From JACOTV01 sp964579395 (GTDB taxonomy: Bacteria; Patescibacteriota; Microgenomatia; UBA1406; GWC2-37-13), in contig CAZOFT010000003.1 of the NCBI GenBank assembly GCA_964579395.1, positions 62,001 to 126,000 of the forward strand: a stretch of 64,000 nucleotides of DNA, in the 5' to 3' direction. The notes beneath the pieces are model-generated. The model saw nothing but the letters and a program-made list of their open reading frames with translations, was not told where the DNA came from and did not search any database. The position numbers and the translations under genes are program-made. Of this stretch, positions 8,144-17,214 are shown in pieces. Within the stretch, counting starts at the first letter, position 1, and every line of letters begins with the position of its first letter.

Positions 8144-9450
8144 TGACAATTTATAGAATGCAAATTATGAGAACACACACATTCGGGGAACTTTTCAAGC
8201 TATTTAGGCTTCGGGCCGGAATAGAGACGCTTTCCAGCTTTGCCAATATGATGGCAGAACATGGCATGGTCTATGAAAATAGTCTCTACAGCCGCTGGCA
8301 GCGCAATGAGCGAATCCCGCGAGACAGAAAGGTGCTTCTTCTTGTGGCCAAAATCCTGAATGAACATAAGGGAATCACTTCAAAAGATGAGGTCAATCTT
8401 CTACTGGAAAGTGTAGACCAAAGAGAATTGACGGATCTTGAGGAGCAAGATTTTACTTTTGAAATGAGCCATGGAGTGGATGAGCTGCTTCAAAATAAAT
8501 CTACAACTATGGAATCAGTGAGTCAAAGTGAGCTTAATTTATGGAGATACTTCAAAACACACTTACTTTCTTCAAGAATAGCGTGGCTTATTGGCATAGC
8601 ATTTTTAATTCAGTCAGTTCTTTTTTACTGGATTTGGAATCAAAATCTTTTTGGTACTGTGCAATCATATGTCTCTGGCTATGCATATGGATATATTGCG
8701 CTTATTGGAATCTCATATGGGCTCAGAAATCTGCATATGGCAAAAAACAGAGACTATACTGGGCGTCCACAAATCATCAGATGGTTATGTCTTGGACTAT
8801 TGAGTCAATTCATCGGATTACAAATCTGGACTGCCTACAACCTACAAGGTGTTGAGGTGCCTTATCCATCAATTGCAGATTTTGGCTACTTCGGCCTAAT
8901 ACCTTGCTACACTTACGTAGCCCTTTGGCTAGCTGCACCAAGTTTGTCGGACAACCTGGCTTACTTTATAAAAAGAAAGGGGTTGTTCATCTTTACTCCT
9001 ATTCTTTTCAGCATGATGTTGATTTTATTCTACTTTATAACAACGTATAGTTTCAGTGTTCAGAGCACCATATCAAACTTTTTCGACATAATTTATCCCT
9101 TGGGCGAAGCACTGCCTATGACGCTGTTATTGTACGCGCTTGTGCTTAAAACAGAAAAAAAGGTGCGTGTTGAAAAAATAAATTCAATCATCATCCTTGT
9201 TGGATTCTTTTTACAGTTTCTTGCAGAGTATTCATTCATTTTCTCCGCAAAACTTGAGTCATACGTTAATACTGGCTTTATTGACTACATTTACTGCATC
9301 TCGTACACCTACATGGCGCTAACTATCGTTATGCTTACCAATGTCAACAAGCTCTATAATCCAAACACCGCTCTGGAAGAGGCAACCTCTTCAAAGCACA
9401 ACCCAAACTCCAGTCGCCTTCTGAGCTCATACAATCCGATTCAGAATTGA
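8143..9450 (+). CDS. Second HTH plus multi-span membrane fusion protein
   Basis: The protein has 435 aa and is a paralogue of the preceding protein with the same order: HTH (FGELFKLFRLRA, SLYSRWQRNERIPRDRK), linker, then about eight membrane helices with GVEVPYPSIADFGYF and FFDIIYPLGEA. The GTG start at 8143 overlaps the stop of the first gene (TAGTG) and has GAGGA 6 nt upstream, so I prefer it to ATG 8158 or 8167. Its membrane part is closer to that of the protein at 4431-5231 than to its immediate neighbour. The polar C-terminal tail is Ser/Asn-rich. Two related, translationally coupled regulators could form a heteromer. Confidence 0.85.
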   Translation: MTIYRMQIMRTHTFGELFKLFRLRAGIETLSSFANMMAEHGMVYENSLYSRWQRNERIPRDRKVLLLVAKILNEHKGITSKDEVNLLLESVDQRELTDLEEQDFTFEMSHGVDELLQNKSTTMESVSQSELNLWRYFKTHLLSSRIAWLIGIAFLIQSVLFYWIWNQNLFGTVQSYVSGYAYGYIALIGISYGLRNLHMAKNRDYTGRPQIIRWLCLGLLSQFIGLQIWTAYNLQGVEVPYPSIADFGYFGLIPCYTYVALWLAAPSLSDNLAYFIKRKGLFIFTPILFSMMLILFYFITTYSFSVQSTISNFFDIIYPLGEALPMTLLLYALVLKTEKKVRVEKINSIIILVGFFLQFLAEYSFIFSAKLESYVNTGFIDYIYCISYTYMALTIVMLTNVNKLYNPNTALEEATSSKHNPNSSRLLSSYNPIQN

Positions 9451-9482
9451 CAGAGTGGGCATGGTGGGTGTACAGTATTTAC

Positions 9483-9983
9483 ATGGCCCGCATATTAATC
9501 GCAGAGGATGAGCAGGAACTACGCGACCTCTACAGCGAAGTGCTTCGCAACGCAGGATTTGATGTAGACACCGCCGAAGACGGGCAAGTGGCACTCAATA
9601 AGATCAAAGCAGGCGGGATAGATATCGTGCTTCTTGATGTGATGATGCCGCTTCTGGACGGACTTGGAGTACTGACAGAACTTAAAAACAGCCAGGTTCC
9701 GAATCTCCCTCCGATCGTCATGTGGTCAAACCTATCACATGAGCCGGCAGTCGCCCAAGCCATGCAGATGGGCGCCAAAGAATATCTGGTCAAAGCTAAT
9801 ATCACCCCCGATCAGCTGATCGCAGTTGCACAAAAATACACGGGAGGTGCAGCCCAGCCCGGCACACCTCAACAAGCAGCGGCGCCTGCAGAAGCACCGG
9901 CGCAAACACAGCCTACTGAACCGACTCCTGCACCTCAACAACCTCAGCAACCTGAAGCTGCTCAACCTCCTACGCAACAATAA
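9483..9983 (+). CDS. Stand-alone response regulator receiver with Pro/Gln tail
   Basis: The protein has 166 aa. The receiver domain (1-122) has the acidic pair E8-D9, phospho-acceptor D52 in LLDVMMP, and K105 in YLVKAN. No DNA-binding or enzymatic output domain follows; residues about 123-166 are low-complexity Ala/Pro/Gln/Thr. I chose ATG 9483 because the receiver begins directly after it. A TTGACA lies about 30 nt upstream, so the gene may have its own promoter as well as read-through from the HTH-membrane genes. The partner kinase may be the orphan kinase at 1465-3015; this is inference. The stop abuts the stop of the convergent gene at 9984. Confidence 0.9.
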   Translation: MARILIAEDEQELRDLYSEVLRNAGFDVDTAEDGQVALNKIKAGGIDIVLLDVMMPLLDGLGVLTELKNSQVPNLPPIVMWSNLSHEPAVAQAMQMGAKEYLVKANITPDQLIAVAQKYTGGAAQPGTPQQAAAPAEAPAQTQPTEPTPAPQQPQQPEAAQPPTQQ

Positions 9984-11087
9984 TCAATACTCTTCTGCCG
10001 GGGAATAGAATTCAATCTCAAAACGAGGATCGTGCGCAAACGGCACCACGAAGATATTAAATCGAATTCGACGATCATGTCGCTTATCATAAAATGTTTT
10101 TACTCCGTAACGCGTCATCATGGGAATATTCGATGTTTCATTCGCCTGCTGCCACACCATGCGAAACAGCTGACGCCGCATTAGTCGTTCTATTAAATCC
10201 CGATACCACCGCTCGTGGACAACACTTCTATGATGCGTACGAAAATGCATTACAAATCGTAATAAGTTTGCATGCCACAAAGCAGTATCTGCTCCCTTAA
10301 GGTATTTGTTGTTTACAAACTCCGGATCAAACACAATATCCAAGGCAAACGGCTTTGCTTCCTCCATGTGAGAAACATCTTTTGCACTCATCCCCAAAAG
10401 ATCTGCATGTGTTTTATTTATGGTGATAATGCGCCAGGTAAAATCATAGAGCACTGCTGAATATGGCCACTGCTCGAGCGTCGGCATCACTTCCTTACGA
10501 ACCTTCTCTATCTCACTTTGTGTCGGCTGATAGTTGCCCACTAAAAGCAATTCATTTGATGCGCTTTTGTGCAGATGCAATTGTTGCACGATCTGATCAA
10601 CAAGCTGGCGTGGTGGGTGCGATACCTTGCCCGATTCAATTTGCTTGACAATATCTGTTGAAGAATGTCCCAAATGAAGCGCCAGTTCTTGCTGAGACAA
10701 GTTGCATTGCATACGATAGCTGCGAATCATCTCACCAAACTTTGCTACTGAAGATATGTCACCTATACGATTTGTAAGTGACAGCACTTCTTGAATTTCA
10801 GGGTCAGACAAATTCCCCAGTCCGGCAAGTTCAAATAGTTCATTTACTGCATCAATGGTATGTATGGCTCCGCTATCAAACAGTACCTGTGCGATAGCCA
10901 ACAAGGCTCTGCGCGAAGGCACACGATCTCCGCTTTGCCAGCGACTGAGCAAGCTGACCTCATATACTTGCTTGCGCTGAGCAAGCAGATCTGCAAATTC
11001 AGACAGTGAGTGGATGTCTGCCATGAGTCGATACTTCTTGAGCATTTCTCCAAATTGTTTGCGATGAGATACTGTTTTGCTTGTCAT
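9984..11087 (-). CDS. Double-HTH regulator with PAS/MmyB-like sensor domain
   Basis: The protein has 367 aa. Residues about 10-105 repeat the special HTH of the two membrane fusions (FGEMLKKYRLMADI, SLLSRWQSGDRVPSRRALL). Residues about 115-180 form a second, ordinary XRE HTH (FGEMIRSYRMQCNLSQQELALHLG). The C-terminal half (about 195-360) starts EQWPYSAVLYDFTWRIITINK and resembles the PAS-like ligand domain of MmyB-type regulators. No membrane helix is present. The operator-like repeat at 11125-11148 lies about 40 nt upstream, upstream of a TATAAA, so autoregulation is likely. It may be the soluble partner or regulator of the HTH-membrane proteins. Confidence 0.82.
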   Translation of the reverse strand: MTSKTVSHRKQFGEMLKKYRLMADIHSLSEFADLLAQRKQVYEVSLLSRWQSGDRVPSRRALLAIAQVLFDSGAIHTIDAVNELFELAGLGNLSDPEIQEVLSLTNRIGDISSVAKFGEMIRSYRMQCNLSQQELALHLGHSSTDIVKQIESGKVSHPPRQLVDQIVQQLHLHKSASNELLLVGNYQPTQSEIEKVRKEVMPTLEQWPYSAVLYDFTWRIITINKTHADLLGMSAKDVSHMEEAKPFALDIVFDPEFVNNKYLKGADTALWHANLLRFVMHFRTHHRSVVHERWYRDLIERLMRRQLFRMVWQQANETSNIPMMTRYGVKTFYDKRHDRRIRFNIFVVPFAHDPRFEIEFYSPAEEY

Positions 11088-11124
11088 AATAACCTACTGT
11101 GGATTTTATACCCAAGAAAGTGCT

Positions 11125-11148
11125 TTGTCGATGACAAATTGTCATGGA
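11125..11148. promoter_or_regulatory. Operator-like inverted repeat upstream of the double-HTH regulator
   Basis: Positions 11131-11145 form ATGACAA-A-TTGTCAT, extended on the right by GGA exactly as in the site at 6754-6783. A further half-site TTGTC at 11125 gives TTGTC-GAT-GACAA. On the minus strand it lies upstream of a TATAAA -10 candidate of the gene starting at 11087. Confidence 0.7.
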
Positions 11149-11166
11149 AATATACGCGAATCTGCT

Positions 11167-12219
11167 TTATCGCGTGCGGAAGTTGCCGATGAGGCCGTAG
11201 ATAGGGGCAATGATAGAGAGCATCATGCCGCCGATCATGACACCGACAATGACCAGCATGATCGGCTCAATGAGCGTGGTGGCAGTCTCCAGTGAGCGGC
11301 TCACTTCACGATCCAGATGGTCGGCAATTTCACTCATTGCCTCGTCCAGCGTGCCGCTTTTCTCCCCTGCTTCGACCATGCGAATCACCAGAGTCGGAAT
11401 GATATTTTTATGCTCTCGTAACCCCACAGAAAACGCCCGTCCGGAAAGCACCTGTTCGCGAATGCCACGCACCACCTGACGCATTTCGCGCTTGTACATC
11501 ACGTCCTCCATAAGCTCCAGCGCCGACACGATCGGAATGCCGGCAGATAGGAGCATGTACATATTGCGGGTGAAGTTGGTGATATCAATCTGGCGCATCA
11601 GGCGCGATATCAGAGGGAGCGAAAACAGCACAGAAAACACCATCTGTCGATTTGTCCGATACCATAGAATGAAAAACACCACCAAGACCACAAAGCCGGC
11701 CAGAAGAGGCACATAGTATGCCAGCACAAATCGCGACAGCGCGATCAAAAGCACAGTCGGAAGCGGCAGATCAGCATTCATGCGCTCAAATACCGTTGCG
11801 ATGCGCGGCACCACAAAGGTGAGAATCAGCGTAAACACCGCACTAAATACCAGCAAAATCATCAAGGGGTACGTAAATGCACCGCGCACATGATCCATAA
11901 ATTCCTGCTGTTTACGATAGTTTTCGGCAAGCTCACGCAGCGTACTATCGAGGGTACCCGCTTCTTCTGAAGCATGAATAATATTCAGGCTGACTTTATT
12001 AAATATCTGCGGAAATTTGGCCAGTGATTCGTGCAGATGAATGCCCTGATTAATATCTTCTTTGATCGTCTGCAGAAGCACTTTCTGCGAACCTTTAGCG
12101 TCCTCCATCAGCGAGTCGATCGCATCAATGATGGAAATACCGGCCTTCAGCATGGTCGCCAGATTCGACATGAGGGCAATTTTGTCGTTGGTAGATATGT
12201 GGATCGACGACGTTTGCAT
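11167..12219 (-). CDS. pilC: Type IV pilus inner-membrane platform protein PilC
   Basis: The protein has 350 aa from ATG 12219, which has a TATAGT 6 nt upstream; an upstream extension would run over this promoter. Two T2SS_F domains are visible (about 12-135 and 215-340), each followed by hydrophobic helices. Conserved pieces include SNLATMLKAGISIIDAI, HASEEAGTLD in the first domain and the matching MVEAGEKSGTLDEAM in the second. Known role: the inner-membrane core of type IV pilus or type II secretion assembly that works with the PilB ATPase, which is transcribed divergently from 12312. Confidence 0.95.
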   Translation of the reverse strand: MQTSSIHISTNDKIALMSNLATMLKAGISIIDAIDSLMEDAKGSQKVLLQTIKEDINQGIHLHESLAKFPQIFNKVSLNIIHASEEAGTLDSTLRELAENYRKQQEFMDHVRGAFTYPLMILLVFSAVFTLILTFVVPRIATVFERMNADLPLPTVLLIALSRFVLAYYVPLLAGFVVLVVFFILWYRTNRQMVFSVLFSLPLISRLMRQIDITNFTRNMYMLLSAGIPIVSALELMEDVMYKREMRQVVRGIREQVLSGRAFSVGLREHKNIIPTLVIRMVEAGEKSGTLDEAMSEIADHLDREVSRSLETATTLIEPIMLVIVGVMIGGMMLSIIAPIYGLIGNFRTR

Positions 12220-12311
12220 GTATTTACTATAGCAAAAATCACCTCTGTCAGGCGCGCCAGAATCAGCCTCACTTTGACTTTCTCCCCCTTCGCGCGCTAT
12301 CATTAATAGGT

Positions 12312-14045
12312 ATGCCGTATCAGTCACTTCTGACCAATGATCAGCTGACACAGATGCTTCTGCAAAGTGGCGTCACAAAGCCCCAAGATATTCAGCAAGC
12401 TCAGACATTTGCCATCAATAATCAGATGGCTCTTGAAGATGCGGTCGTCGAAAAAAATCTCGTCACCGATGAAGTGCTCGGAGCACTGATGGCAAAGACG
12501 CTGCAACTGCCTTTTGTCGCACTCTCCAAAGTATCTATTCCGGAGACCGTATTTCACATCATCCCCGAATCAGTTGCGCGCCGGCAAAACACCATCGCCT
12601 TTGATCGTACCGCTGATGGCGTCAAAGTTGCGACTATAAACCCCAAGAATACTCCTTTTTTCACCTTACTCTCTCAAAAAACCGGCGAGAAAATCATTCC
12701 GTATCTGGCTACCCATCGCGACATTCAAAACGCCTATCGCATCTACCGTAAGGATCTGCAAAAAGCGTATACCATGTTGGTGCAGGAAGAGGATGAGCAA
12801 GGGCAAACACTGTCGATTGAACCGCCGGTCGCCCGCATCGTAGACACCATCATCGAGTATGCTGCGCAGGACAAAGTCTCAGACATTCATATCGAACCGC
12901 AGGAAAAAAATGCACTGGTACGTTTTCGCATCGATGGTATATTGCATGATGTATTGACCGTCAGTCGTGAGATACATGATCGTATCGTGACGCGTCTGAA
13001 AGTCCTGTCAAAGCTGCGCACAGATGAGCACTTGGCTCCTCAGGACGGTAAAATCCGTATGAAGCTTGATGATGGTGATCTCGATCTTCGCGTGTCGATT
13101 TTGCCGGTCACCGAAGGAGAAAAAGTCGTCATGCGTCTTCTGTCCTCGCACATGAGCCAATTGTCGCTGAGCGATCTGGGAATCAGCACAACAGACCTGA
13201 AAAAACTGGAGCGAGCCTACACCAAATCATTCGGTATGATTCTCTCAACCGGCCCGACCGGATCGGGAAAAACAAGCAGCATCTATTCTATCTTGAAGAT
13301 TCTCAACACCCGCGAAAAAAACATCACCACCATTGAAGACCCGGTGGAGTACCGTATCCGCGGCGTCAATCAGATTCAGGTAAACACCAAGGCCAATCTC
13401 ACCTTTGCATCAGGGCTTCGCTCGATACTGCGTCAGGATCCGAATATCGTATTTGTCGGCGAGATCCGCGACAATGAGACTGCCGGAATCGCTGTAAATG
13501 CTGCCCTTACCGGCCATTTGGTACTATCAACACTGCACACCAATGATGCGGCAACAGCGCTGCCGCGCCTGATCGACATGGGTATTGAGCCGTTTTTGGT
13601 CGCGTCGACAGTAAATGTCATCATCGCCCAGCGCCTGGTGCGACGCATCTGTGAATCCTGCCGCACCACATACCTGATTGACGAAGAAGAGCTCAAAAAA
13701 CATCTTCCTCCTGAGACCATTGCCAAACACTATGTCCTCAGCGGCACCAATCGCCAGATCAGATTTTACAAAGGACAAGGCTGCAAGATTTGTCACTTTA
13801 CCGGCTACAAAGGGCGTATCGGTGTCTATGAAGTTTTGGAGATTACCCCATCAATCAGAAAGCTTATCGTAGACAAGCGCGAGTCAGATGCCATTATGCG
13901 CGCAGCACTTGATGAGGGCATGACCACTATGTTGGATGACGGCCTGCAAAAAACGGCCAAAGGAGTAACCAGTCTGGAAGAAGTGTTACGCGTCACCAAA
14001 GTAGAGTCAGGCGAGACCGAGCAGCTTCAGGCACCCAGTGCCTGA
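12312..14045 (+). CDS. pilB: Pilus assembly ATPase PilB/GspE
   Basis: The protein has 577 aa. An N-terminal MshEN-like domain (about 1-150) precedes the ATPase core: Walker A GPTGSGKT (314-321), Asp box around TTIEDPVEY, Walker B NIVFVGEIRD (378-387), His box STLHTND. The zinc-binding tetracysteine is complete (C447, C450, C491, C494), which favours an extension ATPase over a PilT retraction ATPase. A TATCAT lies 8 nt before the ATG. It powers addition of pilins such as those encoded at 1-1454. The last 19 nt overlap the convergent dCMP deaminase gene. Confidence 0.96.
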   Translation: MPYQSLLTNDQLTQMLLQSGVTKPQDIQQAQTFAINNQMALEDAVVEKNLVTDEVLGALMAKTLQLPFVALSKVSIPETVFHIIPESVARRQNTIAFDRTADGVKVATINPKNTPFFTLLSQKTGEKIIPYLATHRDIQNAYRIYRKDLQKAYTMLVQEEDEQGQTLSIEPPVARIVDTIIEYAAQDKVSDIHIEPQEKNALVRFRIDGILHDVLTVSREIHDRIVTRLKVLSKLRTDEHLAPQDGKIRMKLDDGDLDLRVSILPVTEGEKVVMRLLSSHMSQLSLSDLGISTTDLKKLERAYTKSFGMILSTGPTGSGKTSSIYSILKILNTREKNITTIEDPVEYRIRGVNQIQVNTKANLTFASGLRSILRQDPNIVFVGEIRDNETAGIAVNAALTGHLVLSTLHTNDAATALPRLIDMGIEPFLVASTVNVIIAQRLVRRICESCRTTYLIDEEELKKHLPPETIAKHYVLSGTNRQIRFYKGQGCKICHFTGYKGRIGVYEVLEITPSIRKLIVDKRESDAIMRAALDEGMTTMLDDGLQKTAKGVTSLEEVLRVTKVESGETEQLQAPSA

Positions 14046-14509
14046 GATTCTTGCTGTGAAATATCTACATCTGCCCGTTTCAAAAGCTCCAATCCTCCTT
14101 GATCCTTCTCATGGCGCTTGTCATACACGACTCGCTTTATATGGGCATTTATAAGCATTTTTGCACAGGTAGTGCAGGGAGCATAGGTGGTATACAGAGT
14201 CGCGTCGCGAGTCGACATACCGTGAAGTGCAGCCTGAATAATGGTGTTGAGCTCCGCATGGATACAAACACACGATTCTTTGGACTCGCCGGATGAGATT
14301 TTTCCTTCTTGTCTGTCCTGACAGCGCTGACAACCACCATCATCACAGTTTTTTATACCATGGGGTGTGCCTGTGTAGCCTGTTGCGATAATGCGCTTGT
14401 CGCGCACCATGACTGCTCCCACTTGCGGCGGCCTGATGCAATTGCCGCGCTGCTTGACCACATGGGCCAACTGCATAAAGTATTCATCCCAACTCGGTTT
14501 GGTATTCAT
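14027..14509 (-). CDS. dCMP deaminase (ComEB-like)
   Basis: The protein has 160 aa with the zinc-dependent deaminase signature: H84-A-E and P-C112-TT-C115. An extra Cys-rich insert (CDDGGCQRC) around residues 55-63 is usual for the dCMP deaminase/ComEB group. Known role: deamination of dCMP to dUMP, feeding dTMP synthesis. ATG 14509 has a TATACT 6 nt upstream. It overlaps pilB tail to tail by 19 nt. The GTP/dTTP control properties cannot be read from the sequence. Confidence 0.93.
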   Translation of the reverse strand: MNTKPSWDEYFMQLAHVVKQRGNCIRPPQVGAVMVRDKRIIATGYTGTPHGIKNCDDGGCQRCQDRQEGKISSGESKESCVCIHAELNTIIQAALHGMSTRDATLYTTYAPCTTCAKMLINAHIKRVVYDKRHEKDQGGLELLKRADVDISQQESQALGA

Positions 14510-14540
14510 ACGATAAGTATATACAAAGGGTTGACGAGTG

Positions 14541-14614
14541 TCGGAGCGGCGGGACTTGAACCCGCGACCTCACGCCCCCCAGACGTGTATTCTAGCCATC
14601 TGAACTACGCTCCG
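14541..14614 (-). tRNA. tRNA-Pro(GGG)
   Basis: On the minus strand the sequence folds as a full cloverleaf: acceptor CGGAGCG/CGCTCCG, D-arm, anticodon stem CACGT/GCGTG with loop CTGGGGG (anticodon GGG), and T-arm CGGG-TTCAAGT-CCCG. The discriminator base is A. The CCA end is not encoded. Confidence 0.96.
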
Positions 14615-14658
14615 TTGCAGCTGATCAAAACCCCATTATACCACTTTTCCCCCGCACT

Positions 14659-14691
14659 AAAAGAAAAGCCCCGCCACATTTGTGGCGGGGC
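14659..14691 (-). terminator. Rho-independent terminator of the LPRTG protein gene
   Basis: Reading the minus strand, an 11-bp GC-rich stem (GCCCCGCCACA pairing with TGTGGCGGGGC, 14668-14691) is followed by CTTTTCTTTT. It lies 36 nt after the stop of the gene at 14728-17103. Confidence 0.88.
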
Positions 14692-14727
14692 CTCTGCTGC
14701 ACAACTCCTACGTGTTAGGGTCGCACA

Positions 14728-17103
14728 TTATGCTGCCTGTTGCTGATCTACATCACCTTCATCATCAGATGCAGTCAGTGCATCAGTCAGGCTTTTTACT
14801 TCAGCCAGTTTGGATTCAAGCTGCGCCTTCGCATAGCTTCGTCCTTCACTGTCTTTTCGCATCCAGGTGAAGTAGGCTTTCTCGAGATTGGCCTTATCAT
14901 TTTCACCGATACCTTTTGCGAATTTACTGCTTGCAAATGAATCAGGGTATTGCTCTCCATTGGGTCGCATCAGTCCGCTTCCTGATCCTTCTCCGCCTGC
15001 GGATGCGCCGTCTTCAGACGCACTTAATCCTGCGCTTCGCATGCGGCGACTTATTTCACCTGCAGCGGCACCGGCTGCAGTAAGCGCTCCACCAAGACCA
15101 GCAAGATCACCGGTCTCTACTCCCGTTCGTGGGAGTTCTGGCTCATCCGTCTCCGGAGGCGGTGGGGTCTTTGTTGACTTGGCCTCAAAGAGCACGATAA
15201 ACGGCACGCTCATCTCTTGGGAATGTTCACTCGTGTCAGTGGTCACCTTCGGAGGAATCTCGGTCGGCGTACACACCAGCGCAATCGTTCCTTCACCGGC
15301 TGAGATCAGGCGAACATCGCCATGTGCTTTGGTGAATGAGTAAAAATCTCCACTCCATCCAACTGTCTCAAGTGCTTGGCCGACGATGCCGTCAATCTGT
15401 ATATTGACGCTACAAATAGCACTTCCGTCTGCCGCTGGTATTCCTTTTTCAGGAAGCGTGACCTTGGATACATAGTGAGCCACGCCGTTCTCATCGGTCA
15501 CGACTTCAGCAACACCGCCACTGCTCATAAGGGGTTGATCAACATTCGGATCGAAGCCCGGTTTCTCTCCCTCATCGTGTGCGGCAAGCATTGTCTGCTC
15601 GGCCAGTTTTTCACATCCGGCCTTCGGCACAATGCTTTGCTCGATTGATCCGCCCGCAACATAATCAGTCGCCTTTGCTTCAGACAGGCTTCCATAGGTG
15701 CCGAGCGCCTTCCCCTCTGCATCCTTAAAGGTGTAGCTCACACTGTCTGCGATAAGCGATGGGTTGTCCACAGCGCATGTCTCTACTTTGCTGCCGTCAG
15801 GCATCGTCACCTCAAACAGGCCGCCTTGATATTTGACAGGAGCTTCAGTCTCGATCGGGCCGACTGTTCCTTCAGGAGGATAACTCTTGGTCTCGATAGT
15901 GTCGGTCGTGGTCTGCTTCCAGTTCATGGTGGCGATAAGCGTTGATCCGTCAAAACTTGCGTTTAGTGTCTCTGAGATGCTGATTTCCCCATTTTCATTT
16001 TGGGTCACCGTACGACCATCCTTGGTAAAGAGCCCTACATTACTCTTAGCATCTTTTACTACAATGAGTTGATCCTGCAGTTCAGGATGATCTTTCATTA
16101 TCTCCATGGCGTCATGCATCATGCCGGTAGCCATCGCTTCAACCTGCGACTCATCCACTTCATTTCCTGACGCATCAGTCATATTGACGGATTCACTCTT
16201 GGTGCTGCCGATCACTGACTGCTCAACGCGTCCTTCAACAGCCGCCACATCCACTGCCTCTGGAGCTTGCTCGCCCTCAGCAGGAGTCTCTGACTGCTGG
16301 CCTTCCACTGTGATCGTGGAATTGGAAGGATTATCAGCGTCTATATTGACTTGGGCAGACTGACCATCAGCTTCGACTGTGGAGCTCTGATCAGGCATAT
16401 CAACCACCTGTTCCTGTGCGGGAGTTGCATCGGCTGTGGGGGTCTCTGAAGCTCCTGCTGCACCGCCAAGCGCACCGACGCCTACAACTGCAGCTCCGGT
16501 AAATGCGGCAACTTTCTTTCCGAGGCCGGAAGATGTATCATCGCCCGCATCAGGTGACGTAGCGTTCTGCTCACGCACTGCCGCTTGAATATTGGCAAGC
16601 GCCTCATCAATAGAGGAGGCTGCGCCGTCATCTTTGGTTTCATCACTCATCGCGGGTGCTTCAGCAACCGGAGTCGCGACAGCAGGTGCTTCTGCGGGAG
16701 TTTGCAACGCTTGTGCAATCGGTTCAAATCCACTACTTGCTTGTGCATCAGCACGACGTGCCGCTTGTGCATCGGGACCGTAGCCAGCATGGGCCGGTTC
16801 AGCAGCTTGAGCTTTTGCATCGGCAGCCATCTTATCAAGCCCCGCAGTAAATGCCGCATGTTCCGGCGTTCCTTCAACTACATTTTTGTTTGCCGGTTCA
16901 GCAGAGCCGGTTCCCGGTCCGGTCATTTTTGATTCATTACCCAAGAGATGGCGCAGCTTTGCCAAAATACCTTCTTTATGATGTTCGGGCGTAGTTGGTG
17001 CAGCAGATTGTTCGGAAGCCGCTGGAGCGGGTCCTTCTGCTTTTTGAATCTGCGGCAAGGCATCAATTTGTGCTTGGTCTACTTGTGGTACGCCTTCTGA
17101 CAT
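14728..17103 (-). CDS. Large surface protein with internal LPRTG sorting-like motif
   Basis: The protein has 791 aa. Residues 1-195 are low-complexity Ala/Pro/Glu-rich with no signal peptide. A hydrophobic segment at 197-217 (VAAFTGAAVVGVGALGG) is followed by a long, acidic, Thr/Ser-rich domain (220-650) with beta-like repeats and a few cysteines. LPRTG lies at about 657-661, followed by a Gly/Ala-rich hydrophobic stretch and RRMR, as in a sortase signal. About 100 polar residues then follow, which is not usual. I see no known enzyme domain. TATACC lies 7 nt before the ATG, and a strong terminator follows. Inference: an envelope protein possibly processed by a sortase such as that at 53567. 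Confidence 0.78.
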   Translation of the reverse strand: MSEGVPQVDQAQIDALPQIQKAEGPAPAASEQSAAPTTPEHHKEGILAKLRHLLGNESKMTGPGTGSAEPANKNVVEGTPEHAAFTAGLDKMAADAKAQAAEPAHAGYGPDAQAARRADAQASSGFEPIAQALQTPAEAPAVATPVAEAPAMSDETKDDGAASSIDEALANIQAAVREQNATSPDAGDDTSSGLGKKVAAFTGAAVVGVGALGGAAGASETPTADATPAQEQVVDMPDQSSTVEADGQSAQVNIDADNPSNSTITVEGQQSETPAEGEQAPEAVDVAAVEGRVEQSVIGSTKSESVNMTDASGNEVDESQVEAMATGMMHDAMEIMKDHPELQDQLIVVKDAKSNVGLFTKDGRTVTQNENGEISISETLNASFDGSTLIATMNWKQTTTDTIETKSYPPEGTVGPIETEAPVKYQGGLFEVTMPDGSKVETCAVDNPSLIADSVSYTFKDAEGKALGTYGSLSEAKATDYVAGGSIEQSIVPKAGCEKLAEQTMLAAHDEGEKPGFDPNVDQPLMSSGGVAEVVTDENGVAHYVSKVTLPEKGIPAADGSAICSVNIQIDGIVGQALETVGWSGDFYSFTKAHGDVRLISAGEGTIALVCTPTEIPPKVTTDTSEHSQEMSVPFIVLFEAKSTKTPPPPETDEPELPRTGVETGDLAGLGGALTAAGAAAGEISRRMRSAGLSASEDGASAGGEGSGSGLMRPNGEQYPDSFASSKFAKGIGENDKANLEKAYFTWMRKDSEGRSYAKAQLESKLAEVKSLTDALTASDDEGDVDQQQAA

Positions 17104-17214
17104 AGGTGTGGGTATAAAAATACTAATGACCCAAGGTGTGGATCGATACGTTCAGAATAACAGAAAAAATGGGGCCTACGCAAGCGCAATATATATACAA
17201 TTACCCCACTCCAC

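Noticed and set aside
14888..16932. Several plus-strand open frames of 60-150 codons opposite the LPRTG protein gene
   Set aside because: They are out-of-frame readings of a GC-rich, low-complexity gene on the other strand; compositions are odd and there is no promoter or conserved motif.
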